Positions 35,786-45,971 of a stretch of DNA of 64,000 bases are shown here, in pieces. The stretch lies in assembly GCF_000759835.1 (NCBI RefSeq), contig NZ_BBNB01000008.1, positions 238,744 through 302,743 on the forward strand. The letters run 5' to 3'. The stretch's first letter is position 1. Every line of letters starts with the position of its first letter. Position numbers and translations under genes: made by a program. The DNA is from Citrobacter sedlakii NBRC 105722. GTDB taxonomy: Bacteria; Pseudomonadota; Gammaproteobacteria; Enterobacterales; Enterobacteriaceae. The notes beneath the pieces were generated by a model. The model worked only from the letters and a program-made list of their open reading frames with translations, did not search any database and was not told the DNA's origin.

Positions 35786-37561
35786 ATGAAGAAAATGTCC
35801 CTGCCAAAAATCGGTATTCGTCCGGTGATCGACGGACGCCGTATGGGCGTTCGCGAATCACTGGAAACCCAAACCATGAATATGGCGAAAGCTACCGCCG
35901 CTCTGCTGACGGAAAAGCTGCGCTATGCCTGCGGCGCGCCCGTCGAATGCGTCATTGCCGACAGCTGCATTGCCGGGATGGCGGAAGCCGCCGCCTGCGA
36001 AGAAAAGTTCAGCGGCCTGAACGTCGGTCTGACAATCACCGTCACCCCGTGCTGGTGCTACGGCAGCGAAACCATCGATATGGACCCAATGCGTCCAAAG
36101 GCTATCTGGGGATTTAACGGCACTGAACGCCCGGGAGCGGTGTATCTGGCTGCGGCGTTGGCGGCCCATAGCCAGAAAGGGATCCCGGCGTTTTCCATTT
36201 ACGGTCAGGATGTGCAGGATGCAGGCGACAGCGCCATTCCTGCCGACGTGGAAGAGAAGCTGTTGCGCTTTGCGCGGGCAGGACTGGCGGTGGCCAGCAT
36301 GAAGGGCAAAAGCTACCTCTCGCTGGGCGGTGTCTCGATGGGTATCGCCGGATCGATAGTCGATCATAATTTCTTTGAGTCCTGGCTCGGCATGAAGGTG
36401 CAGTCCGTCGATATGACCGAACTGCGCCGCCGTATCGATCATAACATTTACGACGAAGCCGAACTGGAAATGGCGCTGGCCTGGGCCGATGCCCATTTCC
36501 GCTTTGGCGAAGATAAAAATGCGAAACAGTACCAGCGCAACGCTGAACAGAGCCGACACATCCTGCGCGAAAGCCTGCTGATGGCAATGTGCATCCGCGA
36601 CATGATGCAGGGCAACAGCAAGCTGGCGGAGAGGGGACGCGTGGAAGAGTCCCTCGGCTACAACGCCATCGCGGCAGGTTTTCAGGGACAGCGCCACTGG
36701 ACCGATCAATACCCGAACGGCGATACCGCCGAAGCGCTGCTAAACAGCTCCTTTGACTGGAACGGAGTGCGCGAACCGCTGGTGGTCGCCACTGAAAACG
36801 ATAGCCTGAACGGCGTTGCAATGTTGTTCGGCCATCAACTGACCGGCACGGCGCAGGTCTTCGCTGACGTGCGTACCTACTGGTCGCCGGACGCGGTTAA
36901 ACGCGTCACCGGCCATACCCTCAGCGGTACGGCGGAACATGGCATCATCCACTTGATCAACTCCGGTTCCGCCGCGCTCGACGGCACCTGTAAACAGCGG
37001 GACAGTGACGGCAACCCGACGCTGAAACCGCACTGGGAGGTGACGCAAGAGGAAGCCGACGCCTGTCTGGCAGCCACCGAATGGTGTCCGGCGATCCACG
37101 AGTATTTTCGCGGTGGCGGCTATTCGTCACGCTTCCTGAGCGAAGGCGGCGTCCCGTTCACCATGACCCGTGTGAATATCATCAAGGGACTGGGGCCGGT
37201 ATTGCAAATCGCCGAAGGCTGGAGCGTGGCGCTACCGAAAGCGGTTCATGACACACTCGACAAGCGTACTGACTCCAGTTGGCCGACCACCTGGTTCGCT
37301 CCGCGGCTAACCGGCAAAGGACCGTTCACTGACGTTTATTCGGTCATGGCAAACTGGGGCGCAAACCACGGGGTGCTCACCGTGGGACATGTTGGCGCTG
37401 ACTTCATTACCCTCGCTGCAATGCTACGTATTCCGGTCTGTATGCATAACGTGGACGAAGCGAAAATTTATCGCCCTTCCGCCTGGGCCGCGCACGGCAT
37501 GGACATCGAAGGTCAGGATTACCGCGCCTGCCAGAACTACGGGCCGCTGTATAAACGTTAA
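35786..37561 (+). CDS. fucI: L-fucose isomerase FucI
   Basis: FucI isomerises L-fucose to L-fuculose (and D-arabinose to D-ribulose) with Mn2+. The 591-residue protein equals the E. coli length. It starts [20 protein letters not shown]. Metal-ligand regions expected at E337, D361 and H528 fall in [29 protein letters not shown] and [26 protein letters not shown] precedes the ATG. It heads the plus-strand unit fucI-fucK-fucU-fucR. In E. coli fucP precedes fucI; here fucI is first and faces the ABC importer across a 474-bp region with two operator-like palindromes and a CRP-like site. Confidence 0.97.
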   Translation: MKKMSLPKIGIRPVIDGRRMGVRESLETQTMNMAKATAALLTEKLRYACGAPVECVIADSCIAGMAEAAACEEKFSGLNVGLTITVTPCWCYGSETIDMDPMRPKAIWGFNGTERPGAVYLAAALAAHSQKGIPAFSIYGQDVQDAGDSAIPADVEEKLLRFARAGLAVASMKGKSYLSLGGVSMGIAGSIVDHNFFESWLGMKVQSVDMTELRRRIDHNIYDEAELEMALAWADAHFRFGEDKNAKQYQRNAEQSRHILRESLLMAMCIRDMMQGNSKLAERGRVEESLGYNAIAAGFQGQRHWTDQYPNGDTAEALLNSSFDWNGVREPLVVATENDSLNGVAMLFGHQLTGTAQVFADVRTYWSPDAVKRVTGHTLSGTAEHGIIHLINSGSAALDGTCKQRDSDGNPTLKPHWEVTQEEADACLAATEWCPAIHEYFRGGGYSSRFLSEGGVPFTMTRVNIIKGLGPVLQIAEGWSVALPKAVHDTLDKRTDSSWPTTWFAPRLTGKGPFTDVYSVMANWGANHGVLTVGHVGADFITLAAMLRIPVCMHNVDEAKIYRPSAWAAHGMDIEGQDYRACQNYGPLYKR

Positions 37562-37570
37562 GATTCGACG

Positions 37571-37600
37571 TGGGCCGGATAGCGTAATGCCATCCGGCAA
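37571..37600. repeat. REP-type element between fucI and fucK
   Basis: GGCCGGATAGCGTAATGCCA followed by TCCGGC is a REP-like palindrome within the operon, between the fucI stop codon and the fucK ribosome-binding site. Confidence 0.65.
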
Positions 37601-37611
37601 CGGGAGTCCTT

Positions 37612-39021
37612 ATGAAAAATGACGTTATTCTGGTTCTCGACTGTGGCGCAACCAACGTGCGGGCGATAGCCGTCGATCGGCAGGGCAAGATTGTCGCCCG
37701 CGCCTCGGTGCTTAACGCCAGCGAGGCGGCCACTGAAAACAGCGCGTGGCATCAGTGGTCGTTTGACGCCATACTGCAACGTTTCGCCGGGTGTTGCCGG
37801 ATGCTGAACGACGAACTGTCCGCCTGCCGGGTTCGCGGCATTACGGTGACCACCTTTGGCGTTGACGGCGCGCTGGTGGATGCGCGCGGCGAACTGTTGT
37901 ATCCGGTAATTAGCTGGAAATGCCCGCGCACGGCGGCGGTCATGGACGCCATCGGCCGTTTTATGCCGCCACGCCAGCTTCAGGCGATTTCCGGCGTGGG
38001 CGCATTCAGCTTTAATACCCTGTATAAGCTGGTGTGGCTGAAAGAGAATCACCCTGCGCTTCTGGCGCAGGCGCATGCCTGGCTGTTTATCTCCTCACTG
38101 ATTAATCAGCGTCTGACCGGCGAATTCACCACCGATATCACAATGGCCGGCACCAGCCAGTTGCTGGATCTTCACCAGCGCGATTTCAGCGGCGATATTT
38201 TGCAGGCCGCCGGTTTGACGCGCGCGCTGTTTCCCCGGCTGGTAGAAGCGGGTGAACGAATCGGCTTGCTGCAGCCTACCGCTGCGACGCTGCTGGGACT
38301 GCCGCCGGGCGTTCCGGTGATCTCCGCCGGACACGACACTCAGTTTGCCTTGTTTGGCGCGGGCGCGGCGCAGGACGAGCCGGTGCTCTCCTCCGGCACC
38401 TGGGAAATCCTGATGGTACGCAGTCGCCAGGTCGATACCGCGACGTTAAGCCGCTATGCCGGATCAACCTGTGAACTGGACAGCCAGCGCGGATTGTATA
38501 ACCCCGGCATGCAGTGGCTGGCCTCCGGCGTACTTGAATGGACGCGCAAACTGTTATGGACGCCCGACACGCCCTGGCAAACGCTAATTGATGAGGCACA
38601 ACGTGTACCGCCTGGCGCTGAAGGGGTCAGAATGCAGTGTGAACTGCTTACCTCCCCGCTGGCGGGCTGGCAAGGGGTAACGCTCGCCACCACCCGCGCG
38701 CATTTATACCGCGCGGCGCTGGAAGGCTTAACGGAACAGCTTCGCCAAAACCTGCATATGCTGGAAAGCATCGGGCACTTCCGGGCAACGGAGCTTCTGC
38801 TGGTGGGGGGAGGAAGCCGCAACCCGTTGTGGAATCAAATCAAAGCCAACGTGCTGAACCTCCCCATTAAGGTGCTTGACGACGCGGAGACCACCGTCGC
38901 CGGGGCGGCGATGTTTGGCTGGTATGGCGTTGGCGAATTTGCCAGTCCGCAGCAGGCGCGCGAGCAGGTGCGCTACCAGTACCGTTATTTTCATCCTCAG
39001 TCACCCTATCCGTCACACTAA
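37612..39021 (+). CDS. fucK: L-fuculokinase FucK
   Basis: FucK phosphorylates L-fuculose at O-1 to give the FucA substrate. The 469-residue FGGY-family kinase begins with the phosphate-binding motif [20 protein letters not shown]. The middle has [20 protein letters not shown], and the C-terminal ATP site is [20 protein letters not shown] near residue 395. It is close to the E. coli length. GGGAGTCC lies upstream of the ATG. fucU follows after 11 bp. Confidence 0.96.
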   Translation: MKNDVILVLDCGATNVRAIAVDRQGKIVARASVLNASEAATENSAWHQWSFDAILQRFAGCCRMLNDELSACRVRGITVTTFGVDGALVDARGELLYPVISWKCPRTAAVMDAIGRFMPPRQLQAISGVGAFSFNTLYKLVWLKENHPALLAQAHAWLFISSLINQRLTGEFTTDITMAGTSQLLDLHQRDFSGDILQAAGLTRALFPRLVEAGERIGLLQPTAATLLGLPPGVPVISAGHDTQFALFGAGAAQDEPVLSSGTWEILMVRSRQVDTATLSRYAGSTCELDSQRGLYNPGMQWLASGVLEWTRKLLWTPDTPWQTLIDEAQRVPPGAEGVRMQCELLTSPLAGWQGVTLATTRAHLYRAALEGLTEQLRQNLHMLESIGHFRATELLLVGGGSRNPLWNQIKANVLNLPIKVLDDAETTVAGAAMFGWYGVGEFASPQQAREQVRYQYRYFHPQSPYPSH

Positions 39022-39032
39022 AGGAGTGGTTC

Positions 39033-39455
39033 ATGCTTAAAACACTTTCTCCATTAATCTCGCCTGAACTGCTCAAGGTGCTGGCGGAAATGGGACATGG
39101 CGACGAGATCGTTTTCTCGGACGCGCACTTTCCGGCACACAGCATGGGGCCGCAGACAATCCGCGCCGATGGACTGCAGGTTAGCGAATTATTGCGGGCG
39201 ATCATTCCGCTGTTCGAGCTGGACAGCTATGCGCCGCCGGTGGTGATGATGGCGGCGGTTGAGGGCGATACCCTCGACCCGGATGTTGAGACCCGTTATC
39301 GCGATGCCCTTTCGTTGCAAATGCCTTGCCCTGACATTGTGCGCATCGATCGCTTCGCTTTTTACGAACGCGCGCAAAAGGCTTTTGCGATCGTCATCAC
39401 CGGCGAGCGCGCCAAATACGGGAATATTCTTTTAAAAAAAGGCATAACGCCGTAA
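39033..39455 (+). CDS. fucU: L-fucose mutarotase FucU
   Basis: FucU interconverts the alpha and beta anomers of L-fucose so that the isomerase receives the right form. The 140-residue RbsD/FucU-family protein equals the E. coli length. Family hallmarks are [39 protein letters not shown] (catalytic His near residue 22) and a C-terminal [14 protein letters not shown]. The ATG follows AAGGAG by 7 nt. It is the third gene of the fucI unit. Confidence 0.96.
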   Translation: MLKTLSPLISPELLKVLAEMGHGDEIVFSDAHFPAHSMGPQTIRADGLQVSELLRAIIPLFELDSYAPPVVMMAAVEGDTLDPDVETRYRDALSLQMPCPDIVRIDRFAFYERAQKAFAIVITGERAKYGNILLKKGITP

Positions 39456-39498
39456 TCTCACCCGCGGCAGAGTTTTCCGGACGGTGAGAGGGTCAGCG

Positions 39499-40209
39499 AT
39501 GAAAGCGGTTCGTCAGCAAGCGATAGTGCATCTGCTTAGTCAGCATCAAAGCCTGACCACTGACGCGCTGGCCGCGCTGCTTAATGTCAGTAAAGAGACC
39601 ATCCGCCGCGATCTCAGCGCGTTACAAAGTCAGGGCAAAGTGTTGCGTAGCCACGGACGGGCAAAAAGCATTCGGCGGGAAAACGGAGATAACGGCGATC
39701 CGTTTTCTCTTCGTCTGAAAAGCCATTACGCCCACAAAGCAGACATTGCCAGAAAGGCGCTCGGCTGGATAGAAAACGGTATGGTCATTGCGCTGGATGC
39801 CAGTTCAACCTGCTGGTATCTGGCGCGGCAGCTACCGGATATCGACATTCAGGTGTTCACCAACAGTCAGCCAATCTGCCAGGCGCTAAGCAAGCGCGAG
39901 CACATTCAACTGATTTGTTCTGGCGGTACGCTTGAGCGTAAACACCGTTGTTATGTGAATCCCTCACTCATTTCTCAACTGAAAACGCTGGAAATTGATC
40001 TGTTTATCTTTTCCTGTGAAGGAATCGACCGCCACGGCGCGCTGTGGGATTCCAGCGCTTTTAACGCTGAATATAAATCCGTACTGCTGAGTCGCGCCGC
40101 GCAGTCGCTGCTGCTGATCGATAAAAGCAAATTCAACCGTTCGGGAGAGGCCCGGCTGGGTCATCTGGATGAGGTGACGTCTATTGTTTCAGACGTGTCG
40201 GCGAGATAG
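39499..40209 (+). CDS. fucR: DeoR-family fuc operon regulator FucR
   Basis: FucR is the activator of the E. coli fuc genes and responds to L-fuculose 1-phosphate. This 236-residue protein has the DeoR-type winged helix at the N-terminus (LTTDALAALLNVSKETIRRD, then LSALQSQGKVLRSHG). The sugar-phosphate-binding DeoRC domain follows with ALDASSTCWYLARQLPDI and LICSGGTLERKHRCYVNPSL. The ATG at 39499 is used; the longer frame begins with GTG at 39484. It is slightly shorter than the E. coli protein (243 by my recall) and differs at the C-terminal end. Keeping FucR next to a LacI-type regulator implies two layers of control at this locus. Confidence 0.93.
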   Translation: MKAVRQQAIVHLLSQHQSLTTDALAALLNVSKETIRRDLSALQSQGKVLRSHGRAKSIRRENGDNGDPFSLRLKSHYAHKADIARKALGWIENGMVIALDASSTCWYLARQLPDIDIQVFTNSQPICQALSKREHIQLICSGGTLERKHRCYVNPSLISQLKTLEIDLFIFSCEGIDRHGALWDSSAFNAEYKSVLLSRAAQSLLLIDKSKFNRSGEARLGHLDEVTSIVSDVSAR

Positions 40210-40238
40210 CGCCAAACGAGGCCTCCTCCGGCGTAGTT

Positions 40239-41339
40239 TTAGCGTTCGTCGCGACGCCCGCCTACCGCCGCCCACAGGCGACGCACGTGCACCGTGACTT
40301 CTTCGCGATCGTGATAGAGCTGACGCGCCTGGATCTGCGCGTTCACGCCATGTTCATCCAGTTGCGCCTGAATATACGCCAGGTTCTGGGAGACTTCTTC
40401 ATAGCGTTTTTTCATCGGCAGCTTGAGGTTAAAAATGGTTTCACGACACCAGCCATTCACCAGCCACTGCGCCATCAGCGCCGCCACTTTCGCCGGTTTC
40501 TCCACCATATCGCATACCATCCATGAGATGTTGTTACGGTTCGGGCGATACTTAAAGCCATCTTCCCGCAGCCAGGTCACCTGTCCGGTATCCATCAGGC
40601 TTTGCGCCATCGGACCGTTATCGACCGAGTAAACCCACATGTTCCGCTTCACCAACTGGTAAGTCCAGCCGCCGGGGCAGGCGCCTAAATCCACCGCATA
40701 CATCCCGTTCGCCAGACGCTCATCCCACTCATCTTCCGGAATGAACACGTGCAGCGCTTCTTCCAGCTTGAGCGTCGAGCGGCTTGGGGCGTCGGCGGGA
40801 AACTTAAGGCGCGGAATGCCCATGTAGTACGGGGAGTTATTTGAGGCATACGAATAACCGGTATAACAGCATCCCGGCGCGATAAAGAAGACGTGGACCA
40901 CCGGACGCTTCGGCGTTTCATAGTGCGTCAGAATGCCTGCGTCACGCAGCGCGGCGCGCAACGGCACCGTAAACTTGCGGCAGAACTTCATCAGTTCTTT
41001 GCTTTCATTGGTGTCCGCCACTTCAACCCGCAGATCGCCGCCCTTCTCGACCACGCCCTGCAGCATACCGACGATCGGCGTGATCCTGTCTTCCGGCGGC
41101 AAATGCTGCAGCAGCTCGCCCACCACAAACCACTGGCGGGTGAAGATCAGTGAACTGAACGGCAGCTCGCTGATAATTTTTTCCGCATCATCGGCCTGAT
41201 AACATTCATAAATGACATATCCCGCGTTTTCTTTAACGCGCGCAAAGCCAAACAATTCGCGACGTCCCGCTTTATCGGTAATTTCCGCAGCGCACTCTTT
41301 TTCAAAGCCCGGGCGACACAACAACACCACTTTATTCAT
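40239..41339 (-). CDS. rlmM: 23S rRNA 2'-O-ribose C2498 methyltransferase RlmM
   Basis: RlmM methylates the ribose of C2498 in 23S rRNA. The 366-residue protein has an N-terminal THUMP-like domain and a C-terminal Rossmann domain. [20 protein letters not shown] near residue 220 is the SAM site, [15 protein letters not shown] contributes the next strand, and [14 protein letters not shown] supplies the catalytic Lys. Start 41339 ([10 protein letters not shown]) gives the E. coli length and is preferred to the ATG at 41345. It overlaps the end of ygdD by 8 bp, suggesting coupled translation. It is convergent with fucR. Confidence 0.96.
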   Translation of the reverse strand: MNKVVLLCRPGFEKECAAEITDKAGRRELFGFARVKENAGYVIYECYQADDAEKIISELPFSSLIFTRQWFVVGELLQHLPPEDRITPIVGMLQGVVEKGGDLRVEVADTNESKELMKFCRKFTVPLRAALRDAGILTHYETPKRPVVHVFFIAPGCCYTGYSYASNNSPYYMGIPRLKFPADAPSRSTLKLEEALHVFIPEDEWDERLANGMYAVDLGACPGGWTYQLVKRNMWVYSVDNGPMAQSLMDTGQVTWLREDGFKYRPNRNNISWMVCDMVEKPAKVAALMAQWLVNGWCRETIFNLKLPMKKRYEEVSQNLAYIQAQLDEHGVNAQIQARQLYHDREEVTVHVRRLWAAVGGRRDER

Positions 41340-41727
41340 GAACAACGCCCTTACGCTTCAAACGAACGGCGCCGATTAACATCAACACCCACCCTGCCAG
41401 GAAACTCACCCCGCCAACCGGGGTCACAAACGCCCACAGGCGCAAATGCGACAGCGCCAGGCAATATAAGCTGCCGCTAAACAACACAGTGCCTAACGCC
41501 AGAAAAACGCTACTCCAGTAGAACCAGATGCTGATGCGGCGCTGCATCGCGACCGCCAGACCGAAGATCGCCAGCGTATGAAACGCCTGGTATTGCAGAC
41601 CGGTCTGGATCCAGCCCATCTCAACCACACCAAGGGTTTTGCTTAGCACGTGCGCTCCGAAAGCGCCCAGAGCAACATAGATAAAGCCACTGACAGCGGC
41701 AAAAATCAGCATAAAACGGCTGGTCAT
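41332..41727 (-). CDS. ygdD: DUF423 inner-membrane protein YgdD
   Basis: A 131-residue protein with four hydrophobic segments (about 5-25, 45-63, 70-90, 98-120) of the DUF423 family, with no assigned function. Conserved features include [15 protein letters not shown] and the loop [12 protein letters not shown]. It is placed between gcvA and rlmM on the same strand, overlapping rlmM by 8 bp. The length equals E. coli YgdD. No function is proposed. Confidence 0.93.
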   Translation of the reverse strand: MTSRFMLIFAAVSGFIYVALGAFGAHVLSKTLGVVEMGWIQTGLQYQAFHTLAIFGLAVAMQRRISIWFYWSSVFLALGTVLFSGSLYCLALSHLRLWAFVTPVGGVSFLAGWVLMLIGAVRLKRKGVVHE

Positions 41728-41745
41728 GGTAATACCCTAAGTAAG

Positions 41746-42663
41746 TTATTGTTCGTAGCGAAAGCGGAATTTCTCTTGTTCAGCCGCCGCTTTCGCCAGG
41801 ATCCACTGACGGAAGGCGGCTATTTTACCCAGTTCTGCCTGACTGTCATGACAAACCAGATAAAATGCGTTTTTACTCACCAACACATCGTTAAACGGAC
41901 AGACCAGACGTCCGGCCTCAATTTCCGATTGCGCCATCACGTTATTCGCCAGCGCAACGCCCTGACCGTGAATCGCCGCCTGCAGCACCATCGCGCTGTG
42001 GCTGAAGATCGGCCCCTGCTGGACGTTAATATGATTCAGGCCCAGCTGGCGCGTATAGGTTTGCCAGTCGCGGCGCGAGGCGTCATGCAATAGCGTGTGC
42101 TTCGCCAGATCCTCTGGCGACTTCAATGGCTTATCCCCCGTCAGCAGCAGCGGCGAACAGACGGGCAACAGATATTCTGCGTACAATTTTTCGACGCGCA
42201 AGCCCGGCCAGTTGCCGCGACCATAAAAAATCGCCACGTCGACATCGTCCGACAGCTTGTCTTCCTGACGGTCCACCGCCTGGATCCTGACGTCGATTCC
42301 CGGATAAGCTGAGTTAAAGCTAGAGAGTCGGGGAACCAGCCACTGGATCGCAAAACTGGGCAATAAACTGACCGTCAGCGCCCCTTTTGCGCTTCGCGCC
42401 TGAAGTTTACGCGTCGCTTCGGTTAATTGCGAAAAAATCTCTTTGATGTCGAGGAAGTAGCTTTGGCCTTCCTCGGTGAGAAGAAGAGAACGGTTGCGTC
42501 GCCGAAACAGTTTAAGTCCCAAAAAATCCTCAAGTGACTTGATTTGGTGGCTTACTGCGGCCTGCGTCACAAAAAGCTCTTCTGCTGCGCGAGTGAAGCT
42601 GAGATGCCGTGCGGCGGCATCAAAAACACGTAATGCGTTCAGAGGTGGAAGACGTTTAGACAT
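41746..42663 (-). CDS. gcvA: LysR-type regulator GcvA
   Basis: GcvA controls the glycine-cleavage operon gcvTHP and activates the divergent sRNA gene gcvB. The 305-residue protein equals the E. coli length. The N-terminal HTH reads PLNALRVFDAAARHLSFTRA followed by AEELFVTQAAVSHQIKSLED, typical of LysR regulators, followed by the effector-binding domain. The ATG at 42663 faces gcvB; the 128-bp gap must hold the gcvA promoter and GcvA sites. ygdD and rlmM lie downstream on the same strand. Confidence 0.97.
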   Translation of the reverse strand: MSKRLPPLNALRVFDAAARHLSFTRAAEELFVTQAAVSHQIKSLEDFLGLKLFRRRNRSLLLTEEGQSYFLDIKEIFSQLTEATRKLQARSAKGALTVSLLPSFAIQWLVPRLSSFNSAYPGIDVRIQAVDRQEDKLSDDVDVAIFYGRGNWPGLRVEKLYAEYLLPVCSPLLLTGDKPLKSPEDLAKHTLLHDASRRDWQTYTRQLGLNHINVQQGPIFSHSAMVLQAAIHGQGVALANNVMAQSEIEAGRLVCPFNDVLVSKNAFYLVCHDSQAELGKIAAFRQWILAKAAAEQEKFRFRYEQ

Positions 42664-42779
42664 GGCTATTAGACTTTGATGTTAAAACAATTTAACAATT
42701 AGATTACAAGCTGTAACCTATTAGTTTTTTTTATCTGAGCCATTATAATTTGTCCGTTGAGGAACTACCAGCAAATACC

Positions 42780-42785
42780 TATAGT
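42780..42785 (+). promoter_or_regulatory. gcvB -10 element
   Basis: TATAGT lies 7 bp before the gcvB 5' end. The AT-rich region 42664-42779 between gcvA and gcvB holds the shared GcvA-controlled promoter region; no further site can be assigned by eye. Confidence 0.7.
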
Positions 42786-42791
42786 GGCGGC

Positions 42792-42997
42792 ACTTCCTGA
42801 GCCGGAACGAAAAGTTTTATCGGAATGCGTGTTCTGGTGGGCTTTTGGCTTACGGTTGTGATGTTGTGTTGTTGTGTTTGCAATTGGTCTGCGATTCAGA
42901 CCACGGTAGCGAAGCTACCCTTTTTCACTTCCTGTACATTTACCCTGTCTGTCCATAGTGATTAATGTAGCACCGCCAAATTGCGGTGCTTTTTTTT
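42792..42997 (+). ncRNA. gcvB: GcvB small regulatory RNA
   Basis: GcvB is an Hfq-dependent sRNA that represses many amino-acid and peptide transporter mRNAs. The 206-nt sequence starts ACTTCCTGAGCCGGAACG and contains the GU-rich R1 seed region (about 42853-42882, a run of TTGTGATGTTGTGTTGTTGT). The conserved stretch CACTTCCTGTACATTTACCC follows. It ends in the terminator GCACCGC/GCGGTGC plus eight T residues (42970-42997). Position, divergent from gcvA, and sequence match E. coli gcvB closely, with scattered stem changes. Confidence 0.97.
42970..42997 (+). terminator. gcvB: gcvB terminator
   Basis: GCACCGC and GCGGTGC arms around a short AT loop are followed by eight T residues. Confidence 0.9.
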
Positions 42998-43013
42998 ACC
43001 TGTCCGCTACGGA

Positions 43014-43241
43014 TTAGTCTTCCAGCGCGACCATCTCTTTCACGTCAGTACGGTTGATCTGCTGTTTGTTGCCGTTAGCGTCTTTGTAAGAAATCATCCC
43101 GGTATCGTTATCGGTCTGCGGTTTACCGTCAGACACGATGCTGCGACCATCGTTGGTGTGCATTACATAGTTCGGACCGGAACAGGCGCTCAGGGCAAAA
43201 GTCAGCATACATGCAGAAATAATTGCGGCAGTCTTTTTCAT
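43014..43241 (-). CDS. ygdI: YgdI/YgdR-family lipoprotein YgdI
   Basis: A 75-residue lipoprotein. The signal peptide MKKTAAIISACMLTFALSAC ends in the lipobox LSAC, with acylation expected on C20. The mature part (SGPNYVMHTNDGRSIVSDGK) forms the small YgdI/YgdR domain (DUF903). The function is unknown. A longer frame from 43376 exists, but GGAGAAGAAG directly before the ATG at 43241 and the signal peptide fix the start. It is convergent with gcvB and divergent from csdA. Confidence 0.94.
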   Translation of the reverse strand: MKKTAAIISACMLTFALSACSGPNYVMHTNDGRSIVSDGKPQTDNDTGMISYKDANGNKQQINRTDVKEMVALED

Positions 43242-43432
43242 CTTCTTCTCCTTAAAGCTGTTTATGCTATTAAAAACGTACTCCGTAACAGGCAGAAACA
43301 TTTGCCTAACACTATTCAGCATAAGACACTGGTCTGATTTCGCCAGGTTATCCAGAAGATTCCTGGTGACAGGCAAGCCTTGTCACGGCGGCAAAATTGC
43401 GCCACGATCGGCTGACTGAACTGAGGAATACC

Positions 43433-44641
43433 ATGAACGCTTTCAATCCCGCGCAGTTTCGCGCGCAGTTTCCCGCACTGGCCGACGCCGGGGTTTATCT
43501 CGACAGCGCCGCCACGGCGCTGAAGCCACAGGCCGTTATTGACGCGACGCAGCAATTCTACAGCCTGAGCGCCGGAAACGTGCATCGCAGCCAGTTTGCC
43601 GAAGCTCAACGCCTTACCGCGCGCTACGAAGCCGCCCGGGAGCAGGTCGCACGGCTGCTGAACGCGCCGAATGACAAAACCATCGTCTGGACTCGCGGCA
43701 CCACCGAGGCCATTAACATGGTGGCGCAAAGCTACGCTCGCCCCCGCCTTCAGCCTGGCGATGAAATCATCGTCAGCGCCGCCGAACATCACGCCAATCT
43801 CGTTCCCTGGCTGATGGTGGCGGAGCAAACCGGCGCGAAAGTGGTTAAATTGCCCCTCGATGCGCAATTTTTACCGGACGTTGAGCGCCTGGCGGAGAGA
43901 ATAACGCCGCGTAGCCGCATCCTCGCGCTGGGACAAATGTCGAACGTTACCGGCGGCTGTCCGGACTTAGCCCGCGCCATTACCCTTGCCCATCGTGCAG
44001 GCATGGTGGTCATGGTGGATGGCGCGCAGGGCGTGGTCCATTTTCCCGCCGATGTACAACGGCTCGACATCGACTTCTACGCGTTTTCCGCGCATAAGCT
44101 GTACGGTCCAACGGGAATTGGCGTGCTCTACGGCAAACCAGAACTGCTTGCGGCCATGTCGCCGTGGCTTGGCGGCGGTAAGATGATCGACACCGTCAGC
44201 TTTGACGGCTTCACTACTCAGGCCGCGCCGTGGAAGCTGGAAGCTGGAACGCCTAACGTCGCAGGCGTCATCGGGATGAGCGCGGCGCTGGAATGGTTAG
44301 CCGATACCGATACTGCCCAGGCGGAAAACTGGAGCCGCGGGCTGGCGACGCTGGCGGAAGACGCGCTGGCGAAGCGTCCCGGTTTTCGCTCCTTCCGCTG
44401 TCAGGACGCCAGCCTGCTGGCCTTTGATTTTGCAGGCGTTCACCATAGCGATATGGTCACGCTGTTGGCGGAATACGGTATCGCCCTGCGCGCCGGACAG
44501 CACTGCGCCCAGCCGCTGCTGGCGGAAATGGGCGTAACGGGCACCCTGCGCGCCTCATTTGCGCCGTATAATACAAAGAGTGATGTGGATGCGCTGGTCA
44601 ACGCCGTTGATCGGGCGCTTGAGCTATTGGTGGATGAATGA
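43433..44641 (+). CDS. csdA: Cysteine desulfurase CsdA
   Basis: CsdA is a PLP-dependent enzyme that takes sulfur from cysteine (and cysteine sulfinate) and passes it to CsdE. The 402-residue class V aminotransferase-fold protein has the PLP lysine in [19 protein letters not shown] near residue 222. The catalytic cysteine is in [16 protein letters not shown] near residue 358. Start 43433 ([11 protein letters not shown]) is preferred over 43397 because it gives the E. coli-type N-terminus. csdE overlaps its stop codon (ATGA). tcdA, a partner in E. coli tRNA t6A modification, is just beyond, on the opposite strand. Confidence 0.96.
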   Translation: MNAFNPAQFRAQFPALADAGVYLDSAATALKPQAVIDATQQFYSLSAGNVHRSQFAEAQRLTARYEAAREQVARLLNAPNDKTIVWTRGTTEAINMVAQSYARPRLQPGDEIIVSAAEHHANLVPWLMVAEQTGAKVVKLPLDAQFLPDVERLAERITPRSRILALGQMSNVTGGCPDLARAITLAHRAGMVVMVDGAQGVVHFPADVQRLDIDFYAFSAHKLYGPTGIGVLYGKPELLAAMSPWLGGGKMIDTVSFDGFTTQAAPWKLEAGTPNVAGVIGMSAALEWLADTDTAQAENWSRGLATLAEDALAKRPGFRSFRCQDASLLAFDFAGVHHSDMVTLLAEYGIALRAGQHCAQPLLAEMGVTGTLRASFAPYNTKSDVDALVNAVDRALELLVDE

Positions 44642-45087
44642 CAAGCCCAATGTTCGCCGGACACCCGTTCGGCACAACCGTGAATGAAGAGACGCTGCGC
44701 AAGACCTTCCTGCCGCTCAACCAGTGGGAAGATAAATACCGCCAGTTGATATTACTGGGAAAGCAACTGCCGACGCTGCCCGACGATCTCAAAGCCCAGG
44801 CGAAGGAGATCGCGGGCTGCGAAAATCGCGTCTGGCTGGGTTACACCCGTGGAGAAAATGGCGCGCTGCACTTTTACGGCGATAGCGAGGGGCGGATTGT
44901 ACGTGGACTGCTGGCGGTGTTGCTGACGGCAGTCGAAGGGAAAACCGCGGCGCAGCTGCTGGCGCAGTCACCGCTGGCGTTCTTCGATGAACTGGGGTTG
45001 CGCGCGCAGCTGAGCGCGTCGCGCAGTCAGGGGCTGAACGCGCTGAACGAGGCGATCATGGTCGCGGCCCAGGAAGCCGGATCTTAA
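44638..45087 (+). CDS. csdE: Sulfur acceptor protein CsdE
   Basis: CsdE accepts sulfur from CsdA and stimulates its activity; it is a SufE-like protein. The 149-residue protein has the acceptor cysteine in [18 protein letters not shown] near residue 61 and the family stretch [20 protein letters not shown]. The ATG at 44638 overlaps the csdA stop by 4 bp, indicating translational coupling. It is convergent with tcdA. Confidence 0.95.
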   Translation: MTSPMFAGHPFGTTVNEETLRKTFLPLNQWEDKYRQLILLGKQLPTLPDDLKAQAKEIAGCENRVWLGYTRGENGALHFYGDSEGRIVRGLLAVLLTAVEGKTAAQLLAQSPLAFFDELGLRAQLSASRSQGLNALNEAIMVAAQEAGS

Positions 45088-45150
45088 CGAACCGTAGGCA
45101 AAATAAGCGCAGCTCCATCTCCCTGATTGCCGGCGCCATTTCGGTTCCCA

Positions 45151-45957
45151 CTAAGCCTGACGCGCCGCCTTCGCCATCATTTTCTTCAACGCATGAGAGA
45201 CCGCGACAAAGCCAAACGTGGCGGTCACCATCGTCGCCGCGCCGAATCCCGATGCGCAGTCCATCCGTTTGGGTCCTTCCGCGGTCGCTTTCATCGCGCA
45301 GACGCTGCCGTCTGACTGAGGATAAACCAGCGCCTCAGTGGAGAATACGCAGTCAACGCCCAGCTTACCCTTGCTGTTTTTCACCACCCCAAAGTCGCTT
45401 TTCAGCCGCTCGCGCAGCTTTGCCGCCAGCGGGTCCTGAATCGTTTTCGCCAGATCCGTCACCTGGATCTGAGTGGGATCGATCTGTCCGCCCGCGCCGC
45501 CGGTGGTGACCAGCGGAATTTTGTTGCGACGACAGTACGCGATCAGCGCCGCTTTCGGCCGCACGCTGTCAATGGCGTCAATGATATAGCTGAAGCCTGC
45601 GCGCAGATATTCCGCGACATTATCTGGCGTGACAAAGTCATCGACCACGGTGACCCGGCATTCCGGATTGATCTGGCGAATACGTTCTGCCATGACGTCT
45701 GCTTTCGCCAGACCAACGTTATCGCGCAGGGCATGAATCTGGCGGTTAGTGTTGGTGACGCAGACGTCATCCATATCAATAAGGGTAATGGCGCCGATGC
45801 CCGTACGCGCCAGCGCCTCTGCCGCCCACGAACCAACGCCGCCAATCCCGACCACGCAAATATGCGCATCGGCAAACAGTTGCAGCGCTTTTTCACCGTA
45901 CAAACGCGCCGTGCCGCCGAAGCGCTGACGCCAGGCATCACTTATTACTACTGACAT
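45151..45957 (-). CDS. tcdA: tRNA t6A37 dehydratase TcdA (CsdL)
   Basis: TcdA uses ATP to cyclise the t6A base at position 37 of ANN-decoding tRNAs to ct6A. The 268-residue E1-like protein has the adenylation-domain P-loop ICVVGIGGVGSWAAEALART (about 30-49) and the acidic LIDMDDVCVTNTNRQ. DAIDSVRPKAALIAYCRRN follows near residue 125. The C-terminal end carries a hydrophobic helix. It is convergent with csdE, matching the E. coli csdA-csdE-csdL cluster. Confidence 0.95.
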   Translation of the reverse strand: MSVVISDAWRQRFGGTARLYGEKALQLFADAHICVVGIGGVGSWAAEALARTGIGAITLIDMDDVCVTNTNRQIHALRDNVGLAKADVMAERIRQINPECRVTVVDDFVTPDNVAEYLRAGFSYIIDAIDSVRPKAALIAYCRRNKIPLVTTGGAGGQIDPTQIQVTDLAKTIQDPLAAKLRERLKSDFGVVKNSKGKLGVDCVFSTEALVYPQSDGSVCAMKATAEGPKRMDCASGFGAATMVTATFGFVAVSHALKKMMAKAARQA

Positions 45958-45971
45958 ACCACCTCAGAATT

